Shown here piece by piece: positions 25,690-41,009 of a stretch of DNA of 64,000 nt. Made by a program: the position numbers and the translations under genes. The notes under the pieces were generated by a model, which was not told the DNA's origin, did no database searches, and saw only the letters and a list, made by a program, of their open reading frames with translations. The stretch's first letter is position 1; every line of letters begins with the position of its first letter. Origin of the DNA: Lycorma delicatula (Eukaryota > Arthropoda > Insecta > Hemiptera > Fulgoridae); assembly GCF_047948215.1 (NCBI RefSeq), contig NC_134455.1, forward strand, positions 321,276,147-321,340,146. The letters are read 5' to 3'.

Positions 25690-27307
25690 ATTAGGAAAAA
25701 CAAATCATAAAATTCAAAGGAACCCTTTTCCATAAAAAATATATGAATTCTATATTAACTGCATGGAAATTATAAATCATAGTGTTAATTGATATCTTGA
25801 AAAACTTGAACAGTTTATTTTATAGACACTTAAAATTTCAATAACTATATTCTGGAATGTTTTTTTCTCACTTTTACCTGTTCTGCCTTCAGCAATCCAT
25901 TGAAGTATTGCTTATGTCGATGAAAGAGGATGATATTAACTGCACTTAATTGAAACCCAACCTTAAAACTTCTCTTATTTTTGAAAAACAGTTATATTTT
26001 TATTACAGTACCTTTTGTGTTTTTGAGCCGAAGTAATGACACAATTATGAGAATTGTACACTACAGTTTATAATATCATTGTAATCTTTCAATAACTGTT
26101 GGTACTTTTAACACATGTGCGCACATGCTCACAAATATAAAATGAACGCAATTTCAGTCACCATACTTTCAAGTGTATTAATATTAAACGACAACCTTGA
26201 TATTCTACAAAGAAATAAATAATTATAAATCGCCCAAAACACTAAAACATGTGATGTTATTTGTATGTTAGTGGATAATGTTCATCTAATCATATCTATA
26301 GGATATCCTAACTGTGTGTCATCCTAACAAAACAAAACAAAACCAACAGCAATATTTAGTTTGTATTTTAATAGAAGGAGTACTCGGCTTGAATGCTGGA
26401 ACACTTGAATTTAAAATCAGAGAATTTGGGTACCACTAAAACAACCTGGTGGATATTACTTTAAAAGAATGATGATTGCTAAAATTTATTTAAATGTTAA
26501 ACAATACAAATTAATAATTTATATCCATGGATACTATACTAATTTAAAATTTATTTCCATGGATACTATATATTTATATTTAACTAGTTACAAATAAAAT
26601 GATTTTCATAACGTCAGATGAGATTCTCTGTCATGCTTATTTGTATAAATATTAATTGCAAATATTTTTTCCCGAATAATAAATGTTTTTATAAACGTAT
26701 TCATATAACACTCTGCAAAATTAAAAGGAAAAATACCCACAATTATTAAAAACCTTAATTTTTAAGAGTGTAAATATAAATAATTATACCACTAACGTTT
26801 AAAATATTACAAAAGATAATTATTACAAACAATAATTGTTTTAATGATATAACATTTAATAATTATTATTTTTATATCATTAAAACAATACAAAAAAATT
26901 ATACATTTGAAAAAAACTAGGTTTTTTTATTATTCTTGTTAAAATTGATTAATACAATAGTTGAAATAAATATCAAATAATTTAACTTTTATCATTTCTT
27001 TATATATAGCATGAATTTGACAGCGATTTTCATACCCAAAAAAAGGTAATGCTATCATACTAGAAGCAAACATAAAACTTATAGACCAGTACCAATCTGT
27101 TTCTTTATATTACAACACAATAAAAATTTGATTCCACTATCAGATCATGAACTCTATTGACAAACATTGCTTTGACCGGGAGGATTGCCACAACTGTTCT
27201 TCTAGGGTAATCACAAGATTAATCATAGTTGACCCTCGAGTGGTCATATGTGCTAATACATTTTCAGAGTAAGCTGCATAATAAGGCAGAAACCATTTAC
27301 TAAACTG
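25690..27307 (+). repeat. Unit 15, short type r
   Basis: Short unit of 1618 bp with r markers, including GAATTTGACAG. Second member of the first q-r pair. Confidence 0.95.
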
Positions 27308-28925
27308 ATTAGGAAAAACAAATCATAAAATTCAAAGGAACCCTTTTCCATAAAAAATATATGAATTCTATATTAACTGCATGGAAATTATAAATCATAG
27401 TGTTAATTGATATCTTGAAAAACTTGAACAGTTTATTTTATAGACACTTAAAATTTCAATAACTATATTCTGGAATGTTTTTTTCTCACTTTTACCTGTT
27501 CTGCCTTCAGCAATCCATTGAAGTATTGCTTATGTCGATGAAAGAGGATGATATTAACTGCACTTAATTGAAACCCAACCTTAAAACTTCTCTTATTTTT
27601 GAAAAACAGTTATATTTTTATTACAGTACCTTTTGTGTTTTTGAGCCGAAGTAATGACACAATTATGAGAATTGTACACTACAGTTTATAATATCATTGT
27701 AATCTTCCAATAACTGTTGGTACTTTTAACACATGTGCGCACATGCTCACAAATATAAAATGAACGCAATTTCAGTCACCATACTTTCAAGTGTATTAAT
27801 ATTAAACGACAACCTTGATATTCTACAAAGAAATAAATAATTATAAATCGCCCAAAACACTAAAACATGTGATGTTATTTGTATGTTAGTGGATAATGTT
27901 CATCTAATCATATCTATAGGATATCCTAACTGTGTGTCATCCTAACAAAACAAAACAAAACCAACAGCAATATTTAGTTTGTATTTTAATAGAAGGAGTA
28001 CTCGGCTTGTATGCTAGAACACTTGAATTTAAAATCAGAGAATTTGGGTACCACTAAAACAACCTGGTGGATATTACTTTAAAAGAATGATGATTGCTAA
28101 AATTTATTTAAATGTTAAACAATACAAATTAATAATTTATATCCATGGATACTATACTAATTTAAAATTTATTTCCATGGATACTATATATTTATATTTA
28201 ACTAGTTACAAATAAAATGATTTTCATAACGTCAGATGAGATTCTCTGTCATGCTTATTTGTAATAATATTAATTGCAAATATTTTTTCCCGAATAATAA
28301 ATGTTTTTATAAACGTATTCATACAACACTCTGCAAAATTAAAAGGAAAAATACCCACAATTATTAAAAACCTTAATTTTTAAGAGTGTAAATATAAATA
28401 ATTATACCACTAACGTATAAAATATTACAAAAGAAAATTATTACAAACAATAATTGTTTTAATGATATAACATTTAATAATTATTATTTTTATATCATTA
28501 AAACAATACAAAAAAATTATACATTTGAAAAAAACTAGGTTTTTTTATTATTCTTGTTAAAATTGATTAATACAATAGTTGAAATAAATATCAAATAATT
28601 TAACTTTTATCATTTCTTTATATATAGCATGAATTTTACAGCGATTTTCATACCCAAAAAAAGGTAATGCTATCATACTAGAAACAAACATAAAACTTAT
28701 AGACCAGTACCAATCTGTTTCTTTATATTACAACACAATAAAAATTTGATTCCACTATCAGATCATGAACTCTATTGACAAACATTGCTTTGACCGGGAG
28801 GATTGCCACAACTGTTCTTCTAGGGTAATCACAAGATTAATCATAGTTGACCCTCGAGTGGTCATATGTGCTAATACATTTTCAGAGTAAGCTGCATAAT
28901 AAGGCAGAAACCATTTACTAAACTG
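27308..28925 (+). repeat. Unit 16, short type q
   Basis: Short unit of 1618 bp with q markers and one private substitution (AATCTTCCAATAAC near 27706). First member of the second q-r pair. Confidence 0.95.
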
Positions 28926-30543
28926 ATTAGGAAAAACAAATCATAAAATTCAAAGGAACCCTTTTCCATAAAAAATATATGAATTCTATATTAACTGCAT
29001 GGAAATTATAAATCATAGTGTTAATTGATATCTTGAAAAACTTGAACAGTTTATTTTATAGACACTTAAAATTTCAATAACTATATTCTGGAATGTTTTT
29101 TTCTCACTTTTACCTGTTCTGCCTTCAGCAATCCATTGAAGTATTGCTTATGTCGATGAAAGAGGATGATATTAACTGCACTTAATTGAAACCCAACCTT
29201 AAAACTTCTCTTATTTTTGAAAAACAGTTATATTTTTATTACAGTACCTTTTGTGTTTTTGAGCCGAAGTAATGACACAATTATGAGAATTGTACACTAC
29301 AGTTTATAATATCATTGTAATCTTTCAATAACTGTTGGTACTTTTAACACATGTGCGCACATGCTCACAAATATAAAATGAACGCAATTTCAGTCACCAT
29401 ACTTTCAAGTGTATTAATATTAAACGACAACCTTGATATTCTACAAAGAAATAAATAATTATAAATCGCCCAAAACACTAAAACATGTGATGTTATTTGT
29501 ATGTTAGTGGATAATGTTCATCTAATCATATCTATAGGATATCCTAACTGTGTGTCATCCTAACAAAACAAAACAAAACCAACAGCAATATTTAGTTTGT
29601 ATTTTAATAGAAGGAGTACTCGGCTTGAATGCTGGAACACTTGAATTTAAAATCAGAGAATTTGGGTACCACTAAAACAACCTGGTGGATATTACTTTAA
29701 AAGAATGATGATTGCTAAAATTTATTTAAATGTTAAACAATACAAATTAATAATTTATATCCATGGATACTATACTAATTTAAAATTTATTTCCATGGAT
29801 ACTATATATTTATATTTAACTAGTTACAAATAAAATGATTTTCATAACGTCAGATGAGATTCTCTGTCATGCTTATTTGTATAAATATTAATTGCAAATA
29901 TTTTTTCCCGAATAATAAATGTTTTTATAAACGTATTCATATAACACTCTGCAAAATTAAAAGGAAAAATACCCACAATTATTAAAAACCTTAATTTTTA
30001 AGAGTGTAAATATAAATAATTATACCACTAACGTTTAAAATATTACAAAAGATAATTATTACAAACAATAATTGTTTTAATGATATAACATTTAATAATT
30101 ATTATTTTTATATCATTAAAACAATACAAAAAAATTATACATTTGAAAAAAACTAGGTTTTTTTATTATTCTTGTTAAAATTGATTAATACAATAGTTGA
30201 AATAAATATCAAATAATTTAACTTTTATCATTTCTTTATATATAGCATGAATTTGACAGCGATTTTCATACCCAAAAAAAGGTAATGCTATCATACTAGA
30301 AGCAAACATAAAACTTATAGACCAGTACCAATCTGTTTCTTTATATTACAACACAATAAAAATTTGATTCCACTATCAGATCATGAACTCTATTGACAAA
30401 CATTGCTTTGACCGGGAGGATTGCCACAACTGTTCTTCTAGGGTAATCACAAGATTAATCATAGTTGACCCTCGAGTGGTCATATGTGCTAATACATTTT
30501 CAGAGTAAGCTGCATAATAAGGCAGAAACCATTTACTAAACTG
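28926..30543 (+). repeat. Unit 17, short type r
   Basis: Short unit of 1618 bp with r markers. Second member of the second q-r pair. Confidence 0.95.
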
Positions 30544-32161
30544 ATTAGGAAAAACAAATCATAAAATTCAAAGGAACCCTTTTCCATAAAAAATATATGA
30601 ATTCTATATTAACTGCATGGAAATTATAAATCATAGTGTTAATTGATATCTTGAAAAACTTGAACAGTTTATTTTATAGACACTTAAAATTTCAATAACT
30701 ATATTCTGGAATGTTTTTTTCTCACTTTTACCTGTTCTGCCTTCAGCAATCCATTGAAGTATTGCTTATGTCGATGAAAGAGGATGATATTAACTGCACT
30801 TAATTGAAACCCAACCTTAAAACTTCTCTTATTTTTGAAAAACAGTTATATTTTTATTACAGTACCTTTTGTGTTTTTGAGCCGAAGTAATGACACAATT
30901 ATGAGAATTGTACACTACAGTTTATAATATCATTGTAATCTTTCAATAACTGTTGGTACTTTTAACACATGTGCGCACATGCTCACAAATATAAAATGAA
31001 CGCAATTTCAGTCACCATACTTTCAAGTGTATTAATATTAAACGACAACCTTGATATTCTACAAAGAAATAAATAATTATAAATCGCCCAAAACACTAAA
31101 ACATGTGATGTTATTTGTATGTTAGTGGATAATGTTCATCTAATCATATCTATAGGATATCCTAACTGTGTGTCATCCTAACAAAACAAAACAAAACCAA
31201 CAGCAATATTTAGTTTGTATTTTAATAGAAGGAGTACTCGGCTTGTATGCTAGAACACTTGAATTTAAAATCAGAGAATTTGGGTACCACTAAAACAACC
31301 TGGTGGATATTACTTTAAAAGAATGATGATTGCTAAAATTTATTTAAATGTTAAACAATACAAATTAATAATTTATATCCATGGATACTATACTAATTTA
31401 AAATTTATTTCCATGGATACTATATATTTATATTTAACTAGTTACAAATAAAATGATTTTCATAACGTCAGATGAGATTCTCTGTCATGCTTATTTGTAA
31501 TAATATTAATTGCAAATATTTTTTCCCGAATAATAAATGTTTTTATAAACGTATTCATACAACACTCTGCAAAATTAAAAGGAAAAATACCCACAATTAT
31601 TAAAAACCTTAATTTTTAAGAGTGTAAATATAAATAATTATACCACTAACGTATAAAATATTACAAAAGAAAATTATTACAAACAATAATTGTTTTAATG
31701 ATATAACATTTAATAATTATTATTTTTATATCATTAAAACAATACAAAAAAATTATACATTTGAAAAAAACTAGGTTTTTTTATTATTCTTGTTAAAATT
31801 GATTAATACAATAGTTGAAATAAATATCAAATAATTTAACTTTTATCATTTCTTTATATATAGCATGAATTTTACAGCGATTTTCATACCCAAAAAAAGG
31901 TAATGCTATCATACTAGAAACAAACATAAAACTTATAGACCAGTACCAATCTGTTTCTTTATATTACAACACAATAAAAATTTGATTCCACTATCAGATC
32001 ATGAACTCTATTGACAAACATTGCTTTGACCGGGAGGATTGCCACAACTGTTCTTCTAGGGTAATCACAAGATTAATCATAGTTGACCCTCGAGTGGTCA
32101 TATGTGCTAATACATTTTCAGAGTAAGCTGCATAATAAGGCAGAAACCATTTACTAAACTG
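30544..32161 (+). repeat. Unit 18, short type q
   Basis: Short unit of 1618 bp with q markers. First member of the third q-r pair. Confidence 0.95.
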
Positions 32162-33779
32162 ATTAGGAAAAACAAATCATAAAATTCAAAGGAACCCTTT
32201 TCCATAAAAAATATATGAATTCTATATTAACTGCATGGAAATTATAAATCATAGTGTTAATTGATATCTTGAAAAACTTGAACAGTTTATTTTATAGACA
32301 CTTAAAATTTCAATAACTATATTCTGGAATGTTTTTTTCTCACTTTTACCTGTTCTGCCTTCAGCAATCCATTGAAGTATTGCTTATGTCGATGAAAGAG
32401 GATGATATTAACTGCACTTAATTGAAACCCAACCTTAAAACTTCTCTTATTTTTGAAAAACAGTTATATTTTTATTACAGTACCTTTTGTGTTTTTGAGC
32501 CGAAGTAATGACACAATTATGAGAATTGTACACTACAGTTTATAATATCATTGTAATCTTTCAATAACTGTTGGTACTTTTAACACATGTGCGCACATGC
32601 TCACAAATATAAAATGAACGCAATTTCAGTCACCATACTTTCAAGTGTATTAATATTAAACGACAACCTTGATATTCTACAAAGAAATAAATAATTATAA
32701 ATCGCCCAAAACACTAAAACATGTGATGTTATTTGTATGTTAGTGGATAATGTTCATCTAATCATATCTATAGGATATCCTAACTGTGTGTCATCCTAAC
32801 AAAACAAAACAAAACCAACAGCAATATTTAGTTTGTATTTTAATAGAAGGAGTACTCGGCTTGAATGCTGGAACACTTGAATTTAAAATCAGAGAATTTG
32901 GGTACCACTAAAACAACCTGGTGGATATTACTTTAAAAGAATGATGATTGCTAAAATTTATTTAAATGTTAAACAATACAAATTAATAATTTATATCAAT
33001 GGATACTATACTAATTTAAAATTTATTTCCATGGATACTATATATTTATATTTAACTAGTTACAAATAAAATGATTTTCATAACGTCAGATGAGATTCTC
33101 TGTCATGCTTATTTGTATAAATATTAATTGCAAATATTTTTTCCCGAATAATAAATGTTTTTATAAACGTATTCATATAACACTCTGCAAAATTAAAAGG
33201 AAAAATACCCACAATTATTAAAAACCTTAATTTTTAAGAGTGTAAATATAAATAATTATACCACTAACGTTTAAAATATTACAAAAGATAATTATTACAA
33301 ACAATAATTGTTTTAATGATATAACATTTAATAATTATTATTTTTATATCATTAAAACAATACAAAAAAATTATACATTTGAAAAAAACTAGGTTTTTTT
33401 ATTATTCTTGTTAAAATTGATTAATACAATAGTTGAAATAAATATCAAATAATTTAACTTTTATCATTTCTTTATATATAGCATGAATTTGACAGCGATT
33501 TTCATACCCAAAAAAAGGTAATGCTATCATACTAGAAGCAAACATAAAACTTATAGACCAGTACCAATCTGTTTCTTTATATTACAACACAATAAAAATT
33601 TGATTCCACTATCAGATCATGAACTCTATTGACAAACATTGCTTTGACCGGGAGGATTGCCACAACTGTTCTTCTAGGGTAATCACAAGATTAATCATAG
33701 TTGACCCTCGAGTGGTCATATGTGCTAATACATTTTCAGAGTAAGCTGCATAATAAGGCAGAAACCATTTACTAAACTG
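32162..33779 (+). repeat. Unit 19, short type r
   Basis: Short unit of 1618 bp with r markers. A private substitution (TATCAATGG near 32998) destroys the first of the two CCATGG sites. Second member of the third q-r pair. Confidence 0.95.
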
Positions 33780-36157
33780 ATTAGGAAAAACAAATCATAA
33801 AATTCAAAGGAACCCTTTTCCATAAAAAATATATGAATTCTATATTAACTGCATGGAAATTATAAATCATAGTGTTAATTGATATCTTGAAAAACTTGAA
33901 CAGTTTATTTTATAGACACTTAAAATTTCAATAACTATATTCTGGAATGTTTTTTTCTCACTTTTACCTGTTCTGCCTTCAGCAATCCATTGAAGTATTG
34001 CTTATGTCGATGAAAGAGGATGATATTAACTGCACTTAATTGAAACCCAACCTTAAAACTTCTCTTATTAGTGGATGAACCCTGTAACTGTCGACTTGTA
34101 AATCAGCTGATTTGGAAAGAAACTTTTACCACTATACCAACCAGGTGGATATTCTAGAATGTTAAAAAATGATAATTGTTCAAATTTATTTAAAATTACA
34201 AACAACAATACAAATTTATATTAGAAATAAAAATTTATTTTTATGGAAACTATATATTTATATTCCTTTAGTTTTATTTAATATGTGTTAAATAAGATTA
34301 GATGTTTTCTTTTTTAATGCTAATTTTTATAAATCTTATTAAATAGTAATTCACTTTCCAAAATCCAGGTAATTTAGACATAATTTTTTAATTATCTTTA
34401 AAACAATATAAAATAGTAATTATCACACTCTATTTTCGGCAAACCCTCTAAAATTTGATGACAGATTAGATGTTTCTAAAATCTCTTGAAATAAACAAAA
34501 ATATTAACAACTGATTTCCTGACAGATTAATTAAAGTAGTTTATACCTATAATTTTTTCAATAATTATAATATAATAAAAAAAAATATTACATAAATTAT
34601 TTGGTTTTTACATTAAAATTATTTATAAAAATAAATATGTTAATTACATTATTAATGAAATCAGTTGGGTAACATTTTTGTAATGTTATTTTTTGCTTCT
34701 CTTATGGAACCCTGAAACATTGTGTACAATCTGTCAAATATATTTAACAAGTATTTTTTTTAAAGTGAGTTCTAAATTATAAGAGTTTTTGACCTAGTGT
34801 CTTACTGTTTTATATGTAACAATCCTTTTTTTGAAAAACAGTTATATTTTTATTACAGTACCTTTTGTGTTTTTGAGCCGAAGTAATGACACAATTATGA
34901 GAATTGTACACTACAGTTTATAATATCATTGTAATCTTTCAATAACTGTTGGTACTTTTAACACATGTGCGCACATGCTCACAAATATAAAATGAACGCA
35001 ATTTCAGTCACCATACTTTCAAGTGTATTAATATTAAACGACAACCTTGATATTCTACAAAGAAATAAATAATTATAAATCGCCCAAAACACTAAAACAT
35101 GTGATGTTATTTGTATGTTAGTGGATAATGTTCATCTAATCATATCTATAGGATATCCTAACTGTGTGTCATCCTAACAAAACAAAACAAAACCAACAGC
35201 AATATTTAGTTTGTATTTTAATAGAAGGAGTACTCGGCTTGAATGCTGGAACACTTGAATTTAAAATCAGAGAATTTGGGTACCACTAAAACAACCTGGT
35301 GGATATTACTTTAAAAGAATGATGATTGCTAAAATTTATTTAAATGTTAAACAATACAAATTAATAATTTATATCCATGGATACTATACTAATTTAAAAT
35401 TTATTTCCATGGATACTATATATTTATATTTAACTAGTAACAAATAAAATGATTTTCATAACGTCAGATGAGATTCTCTGTCATGCTTATTTGTATAAAT
35501 ATTATTTGCAAATATTTTTTCCCGAATAATAAATGTTTTTATAAACGTATTCATATAACACTCTGCAAAATTAAAAGGAAAAATACCCACAATTATTAAA
35601 AACCTTAATTTTTAAGAGTGTAAATATAAATAATTATACCACTAACGTTTAAAATATTACAAAAGATAATTATTACAAACAATAATTGTTTTAATGATAT
35701 AACATTTAATAATTATTATTTTTATATCATTAAAACAATACAAAAAAATTATACATTTGAAAAAAACTAGGTTTTTTTATTATTCTTGTTAAAATTGATT
35801 AATACAATAGTTGAAATAAATATCAAATAATTTAACTTTTATCATTTCTTTATATATAGCATGAATTTTACAGCGATTTTCATACCCAAAAAAAGGTAAT
35901 GCTATCATACTAGAAACAAACATAAAACTTATAGACCAGTACCAATCTGTTTCTTTATATTACAACACAATAAAAATTTGATTCCACTATCAGATCATGA
36001 ACTCTATTGACAAACATTGCTTTGACCGGGAGGATTGCCACAACTGTTCTTCTAGGGTAATCACAAGATTAATCATAGTTGACCCTCGAGTGGTCATATG
36101 TGCTAATACATTTTCAGAGTAAGCTGCATAATAAGGCAGAAACCATTTACTAAACTG
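33780..36157 (+). repeat. Unit 20, mosaic long type Lr
   Basis: Long unit of 2378 bp. The segment has GTAAATCAGCTGATTT, TTTGGTTTTTAC and GGTAACATTTTTG, shared only with unit 27. Immediately after the segment it reads ACCTTTTGTG and GAGCCGAAG like short units, not the L pair. The right part is p-type (CTAGTAACAAAT, AATATTATTTGC, CATTTGAAA). It is therefore long on the left and p on the right. Confidence 0.95.
34070..34829 (+). repeat. 760-bp segment of mosaic unit 20
   Basis: Same segment with three Lr variants: GTAAATCAGCTGATTT, which makes a perfect 14-bp palindrome at 34100-34113, TTTGGTTTTTAC and GGTAACATTTTTG. It is followed by short-type rather than L-type sequence. Confidence 0.93.
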
Positions 36158-37774
36158 ATTAGGAAAAACAAATCATAAAATTCAAAGGAACCCTTTTCCA
36201 TAAAAAATATATGAATTCTTTATTAACTGCATGGAAATTATAAATCATAGTGTTAATTGATATCTTGAAAAACTTGAACAGTTTATTTATAGACACTTAA
36301 AATTTCAATAACTATATTCTGGAATGTTTTTTTCTCACTTTTACCTGTTCTGCCTTCAGCAATCCATTGAAGTATTGCTTATGTCGATGAAAGAGGATGA
36401 TATTAACTGCACTTAATTGAAACCCAACCTTAAAACTTCTCTTATTTTTGAAAAACAGTTATATTTTTATTACAGTACCTTTTGTGTTTTTGAGCCGAAG
36501 TAATGACACAATTATGAGAATTGTACACTACAGTTTATAATATCATTGTAATCTTTCAATAACTGTTGGTACTTTTAACACATGTGCGCACATGCTCACA
36601 AATATAAAATGAACGCAATTTCAGTCACCATACTTTCAAGTGTATTAATATTAAACGACAACCTTGATATTCTACAAAGAAATAAATAATTATAAATCGC
36701 CCAAAACACTAAAACATGTGATGTTATTTGTATGTTAGTGGATAATGTTCATCTAATCATATCTATAGGATATCCTAACTGTGTGTCATCCTAACAAAAC
36801 AAAACAAAACCAACAGCAATATTTAGTTTGTATTTTAATAGAAGGAGTACTCGGCTTGTATGCTGGAACACTTGAATTTAAAATCAGAAAATTTGGGTAC
36901 CACTAAAACAACCTGGTGGATATTACTTTAAAAGAATGATGATTGCTAAAATTTATTTAAATGTTAAACAATACAAATTAATAATTTATATCCATGGATA
37001 CTATACTAATTTAAAATTTATTTCCATGGATACTATATATTTATATTTAACTAGTTACAAATAAAATGATTTTCATAACGTCAGATGAGATTCTCTGTCA
37101 TGCTTATTTGTAATAATATTAATTGCAAATATTTTTTCCCGAATAATAAATGTTTTTATAAACGTATTCATACAACTCTCTGCAAAATTAAAAGGAAAAA
37201 TACCCACAATTATTAAAAACCTTAATTTTTAAGAGTGTAAATATAAATAATTATACCACTAACGTATAAAATATTACAAAAGAAAATTATTACAAACAAT
37301 AATTGTTTTAATGATATAACATTTAATAATTATTATTTTTATATCATTAAAACAATACAAAAAAATTATACATTTGAAAAAAACTAGGTTTTTTTATTAT
37401 TCTTGTTAAAATTGATTAATACAATAGTTGAAATAAATATCAAATAATTTAACTTTTATCATTTCTTTATATATAGCATAAATTTTACAGCGATTTTCAT
37501 ACCCAAAAAAAGGTAATGCTATCATACTAGAAACAAACATAAAACTTATAGACCAGTACCAATCTGTTTCTTTATATTACAACACAATAAAAATTTGATT
37601 CCACTATCAGATCATGAACTCTATTGACAAACATTGCTTTGACCGGGAGGATTGCCACAACTGTTCTTCTAGGGTAATCACAAGATTAATCATAGTTGAC
37701 CCTCGAGTGGTCATATGTGCTAATACATTTTCAGAGTAAGCTGCATAATAAGGCAGAAACCATTTACTAAACTG
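36158..37774 (+). repeat. Unit 21, short type t
   Basis: Short unit of 1617 bp. It starts with GAATTCTTTATT and has a 1-bp deletion giving GTTTATTTATAGAC near 36281-36294. Other t markers are GTATGCTGG, CAGAAAATTTGGG, TTGTAATAATATT, ACGTATAAAAT and GCATAAATTTT. It shares the deletion and CAGAAAATTT with unit 28. CATACAACTCTC is shared with unit 23. Confidence 0.95.
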
Positions 37775-39391
37775 ATTAGGAAAAACAAATCATAAAATTC
37801 AAAGGAACCCTTTTCCATAAAAAATATATGAATTCTATATTAACTGCATGGAAATTATAAATCATAGTGTTAATTGATATCTTGAAAAACTTGAACAGTT
37901 TATTTTATAGACACTTAAAATTTCAATAACTATATTCTGGAATGTTTTTTCTCACTTTTACCTGTTCTGCCTTCAGCAATCCATTGAAGTATTGCTTATG
38001 TCGATGAAAGAGGATGATATTAACTGCACTTAATTGAAACCCAACCTTAAAACTTCTCTTATTTTTGAAAAACAGTTATATTTTTATTACAGTACCTTTT
38101 GTGTTTTTGAGCCGAAGTAATGACACAATTATGAGAATTGTACACTACAGTTTATAATATCATTGTAATCTTTCAATAACTGTTGGTACTTTTAACACAT
38201 GTGCGCACATGCTCACAAATATAAAATGAACGCAATTTCAGTCACCATACTTTCAAGTGTATTAATATTAAACGACAACCTTGATATTCTACAAAGAAAT
38301 AAATAATTATAAATCGCCCAAAACACTAAAACATGTGATGTTATTTGTATGTTAGTGGATAATGTTCATCTAATCATATCTATAGGATATCCTAACTGTG
38401 TGTCATCCTAACAAAACAAAACAAAACCAACAGCAATATTTAGTTTGTATTTTAATAGAAGGAGTACTCGGCTTGTATGCTGGAACACTTGAATTTAAAA
38501 TCAGAGAATTTGGGTACCACTAAAACAACCTGGTGGATATTACTTTAAAAGAATGATGATTGCTAAAATTTATTTAAATGTTAAACAATACAAATTAATA
38601 ATTTATATCCATGGATACTATACTAATTTAAAATTTATTTCCATGGATACTATATATTTATATTTAACTAGTTACAAATAAAATGATTTTCATAACGTCA
38701 GATGAGATTCTCTGTCATGCTTATTTGTATAAATATTAATTGCAAATATTTTTTCCCGAATAATAAATGTTTTTATAAACGTATTCATACAACACTCTGC
38801 AAAATTAAAAGGAAAAATACCCACAATTATTAAAAACCTTAATTTTTAAGAGTGTAAATATAAATAATTATACCACTAACGTTTAAAATATTACAAAAGA
38901 TAATTATTACAAACAATAATTGTTTTAATGATATAACATTTAATAATTATTATTTTTATATCATTAAAACAATACAAAAAAATTATACATTTGAAAAAAA
39001 CTAGGTTTTTTTATTATTCTTGTTAAAATTGATTAATACAATAGTTGAAATAAATATCAAATAATTTAACTTTTATCATTTCTTTATATATAGCATGAAT
39101 TTTACAGCGATTTTCATACCCAAAAAAAGGTAATGCTATCATACTAGAAACAAACATAAAACTTATAGACCAGTACCAATCTGTTTCTTTATATTACAAC
39201 ACAATAAAAATTTGATTCCACTATCAGATCATGAACTCTATTGACAAACATTGCTTTAACCGGGAGGATTGCCACAACTGTTCTTCTAGGGTAATCACAA
39301 GATTAATCATAGTTGACCCTCGAGTGGTCATATGTGCTAATACATTTTCAGAGTAAGCTGCATAATAAGGCAGAAACCATTTACTAAACTG
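37775..39391 (+). repeat. Unit 22, short type s
   Basis: Short unit of 1617 bp. The s markers are a T-run shortened to six (AATGTTTTTTCTC), GTATGCTGG, TATAAATATTAATTG, CATACAACAC, ACGTTTAAAAT and CTTTAACCGGG (G to A at 39258). Confidence 0.95.
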
Positions 39392-41009
39392 ATTAGGAAA
39401 AACAAATCATAAAATTCAAAGGAACCCTTTTCCATAAAAAATATATGAATTCTATATTAACTGCATGGAAATTATAAATCATAGTGTTAATTGATATCTT
39501 GAAAAACTTGAACAGTTTATTTTATAGACACTTAAAATTTCAATAACTATATTCTGGAATGTTTTTTTCTCACTTTTACCTGTTCTGCCTTCAGCAATCC
39601 ATTGAAGTATTGCTTATGTCGATGAAAGAGGATGATATTAACTGCACTTAATTGAAACCCAACCTTAAAACTTCTCTTATTTTTGAAAAACAGTTATATT
39701 TTTATTACAGTACCTTTTGTGTTTTTGAGCCGAAGTAATGACACAATTATGAGAATTGTACACTACAGTTTATAATATCATTGTAATCTTTCAATAACTG
39801 TTGGTACTTTTAACACATGTGCGCACATGCTCACAAATATAAAATGAACGCAATTTCAGTCACCATACTTTCAAGTGTATTAATATTAAACGACAACCTT
39901 GATATTCTACAAAGAAATAAATAATTATAAATCGCCCAAAACACTAAAACATGTGATGTTATTTGTATGTTAGTGGATAATGTTCATCTAATCATATCTA
40001 TAGGATATCCTAACTGTGTGTCATCCTAACAAAACAAAACAAAACCAACAGCAATATTTAGTTTGTATTTTAATAGAAGGAGTACTCGGCTTGTATGCTA
40101 GAACACTTGAATTTAAAATCAGAGAATTTGGGTACCACTAAAACAACCTGGTGGATATTACTTTAAAAGAATGATGATTGCTAAAATTTATTTAAATGTT
40201 AAACAATACAAATTAATAATTTATATCCATGGATACTATACTAATTTAAAATTTATTTCCATGGATACTATATATTTATATTTAACTAGTTACAAATAAA
40301 ATGATTTTCATAACGTCAGATGAGATTCTCTGTCATGCTTATTTGTAATAATATTAATTGCAAATATTTTTTCCCGAATAATAAATGTTTTTATAAACGT
40401 ATTCATACAACTCTCTGCAAAATTAAAAGGAAAAATACCCACAATTATTAAAAACCTTAATTTTTAAGAGTGTAAATATAAATAATTATACCACTAACGT
40501 ATAAAATATTACAAAAGAAAATTATTACAAACAATAATTGTTTTAATGATATAACATTTAATAATTATTATTTTTATATCATTAAAACAATACAAAAAAA
40601 TTATACATTTGAAAAAAACTAGGTTTTTTTATTATTCTTGTTAAAATTGATTAATACAATAGTTGAAATAAATATCAAATAATTTAACTTTTATCATTTC
40701 TTTATATATAGCATAAATTTTACAGCGATTTTCATACCCAAAAAAAGGTAATGCTATCATACTAGAAACAAACATAAAACTTATAGACCAGTACCAATCT
40801 GTTTCTTTATATTACAACACAATAAAAATTTGATTCCACTATCAGATCATGAACTCTATTGACAAACATTGCTTTGACCGGGAGGATTGCCACAACTGTT
40901 CTTCTAGGGTAATCACAAGATTAATCATAGTTGACCCTCGAGTGGTCATATGTGCTAATACATTTTCAGAGTAAGCTGCATAATAAGGCAGAAACCATTT
41001 ACTAAACTG
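39392..41009 (+). repeat. Unit 23, short type t'
   Basis: Short unit of 1618 bp, intermediate between t and q. It has GTATGCTAG and the GAATTCTATATT start like q, with CATACAACTCTC and GCATAAATTTT like t. Probably a q/t exchange product. Confidence 0.95.
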
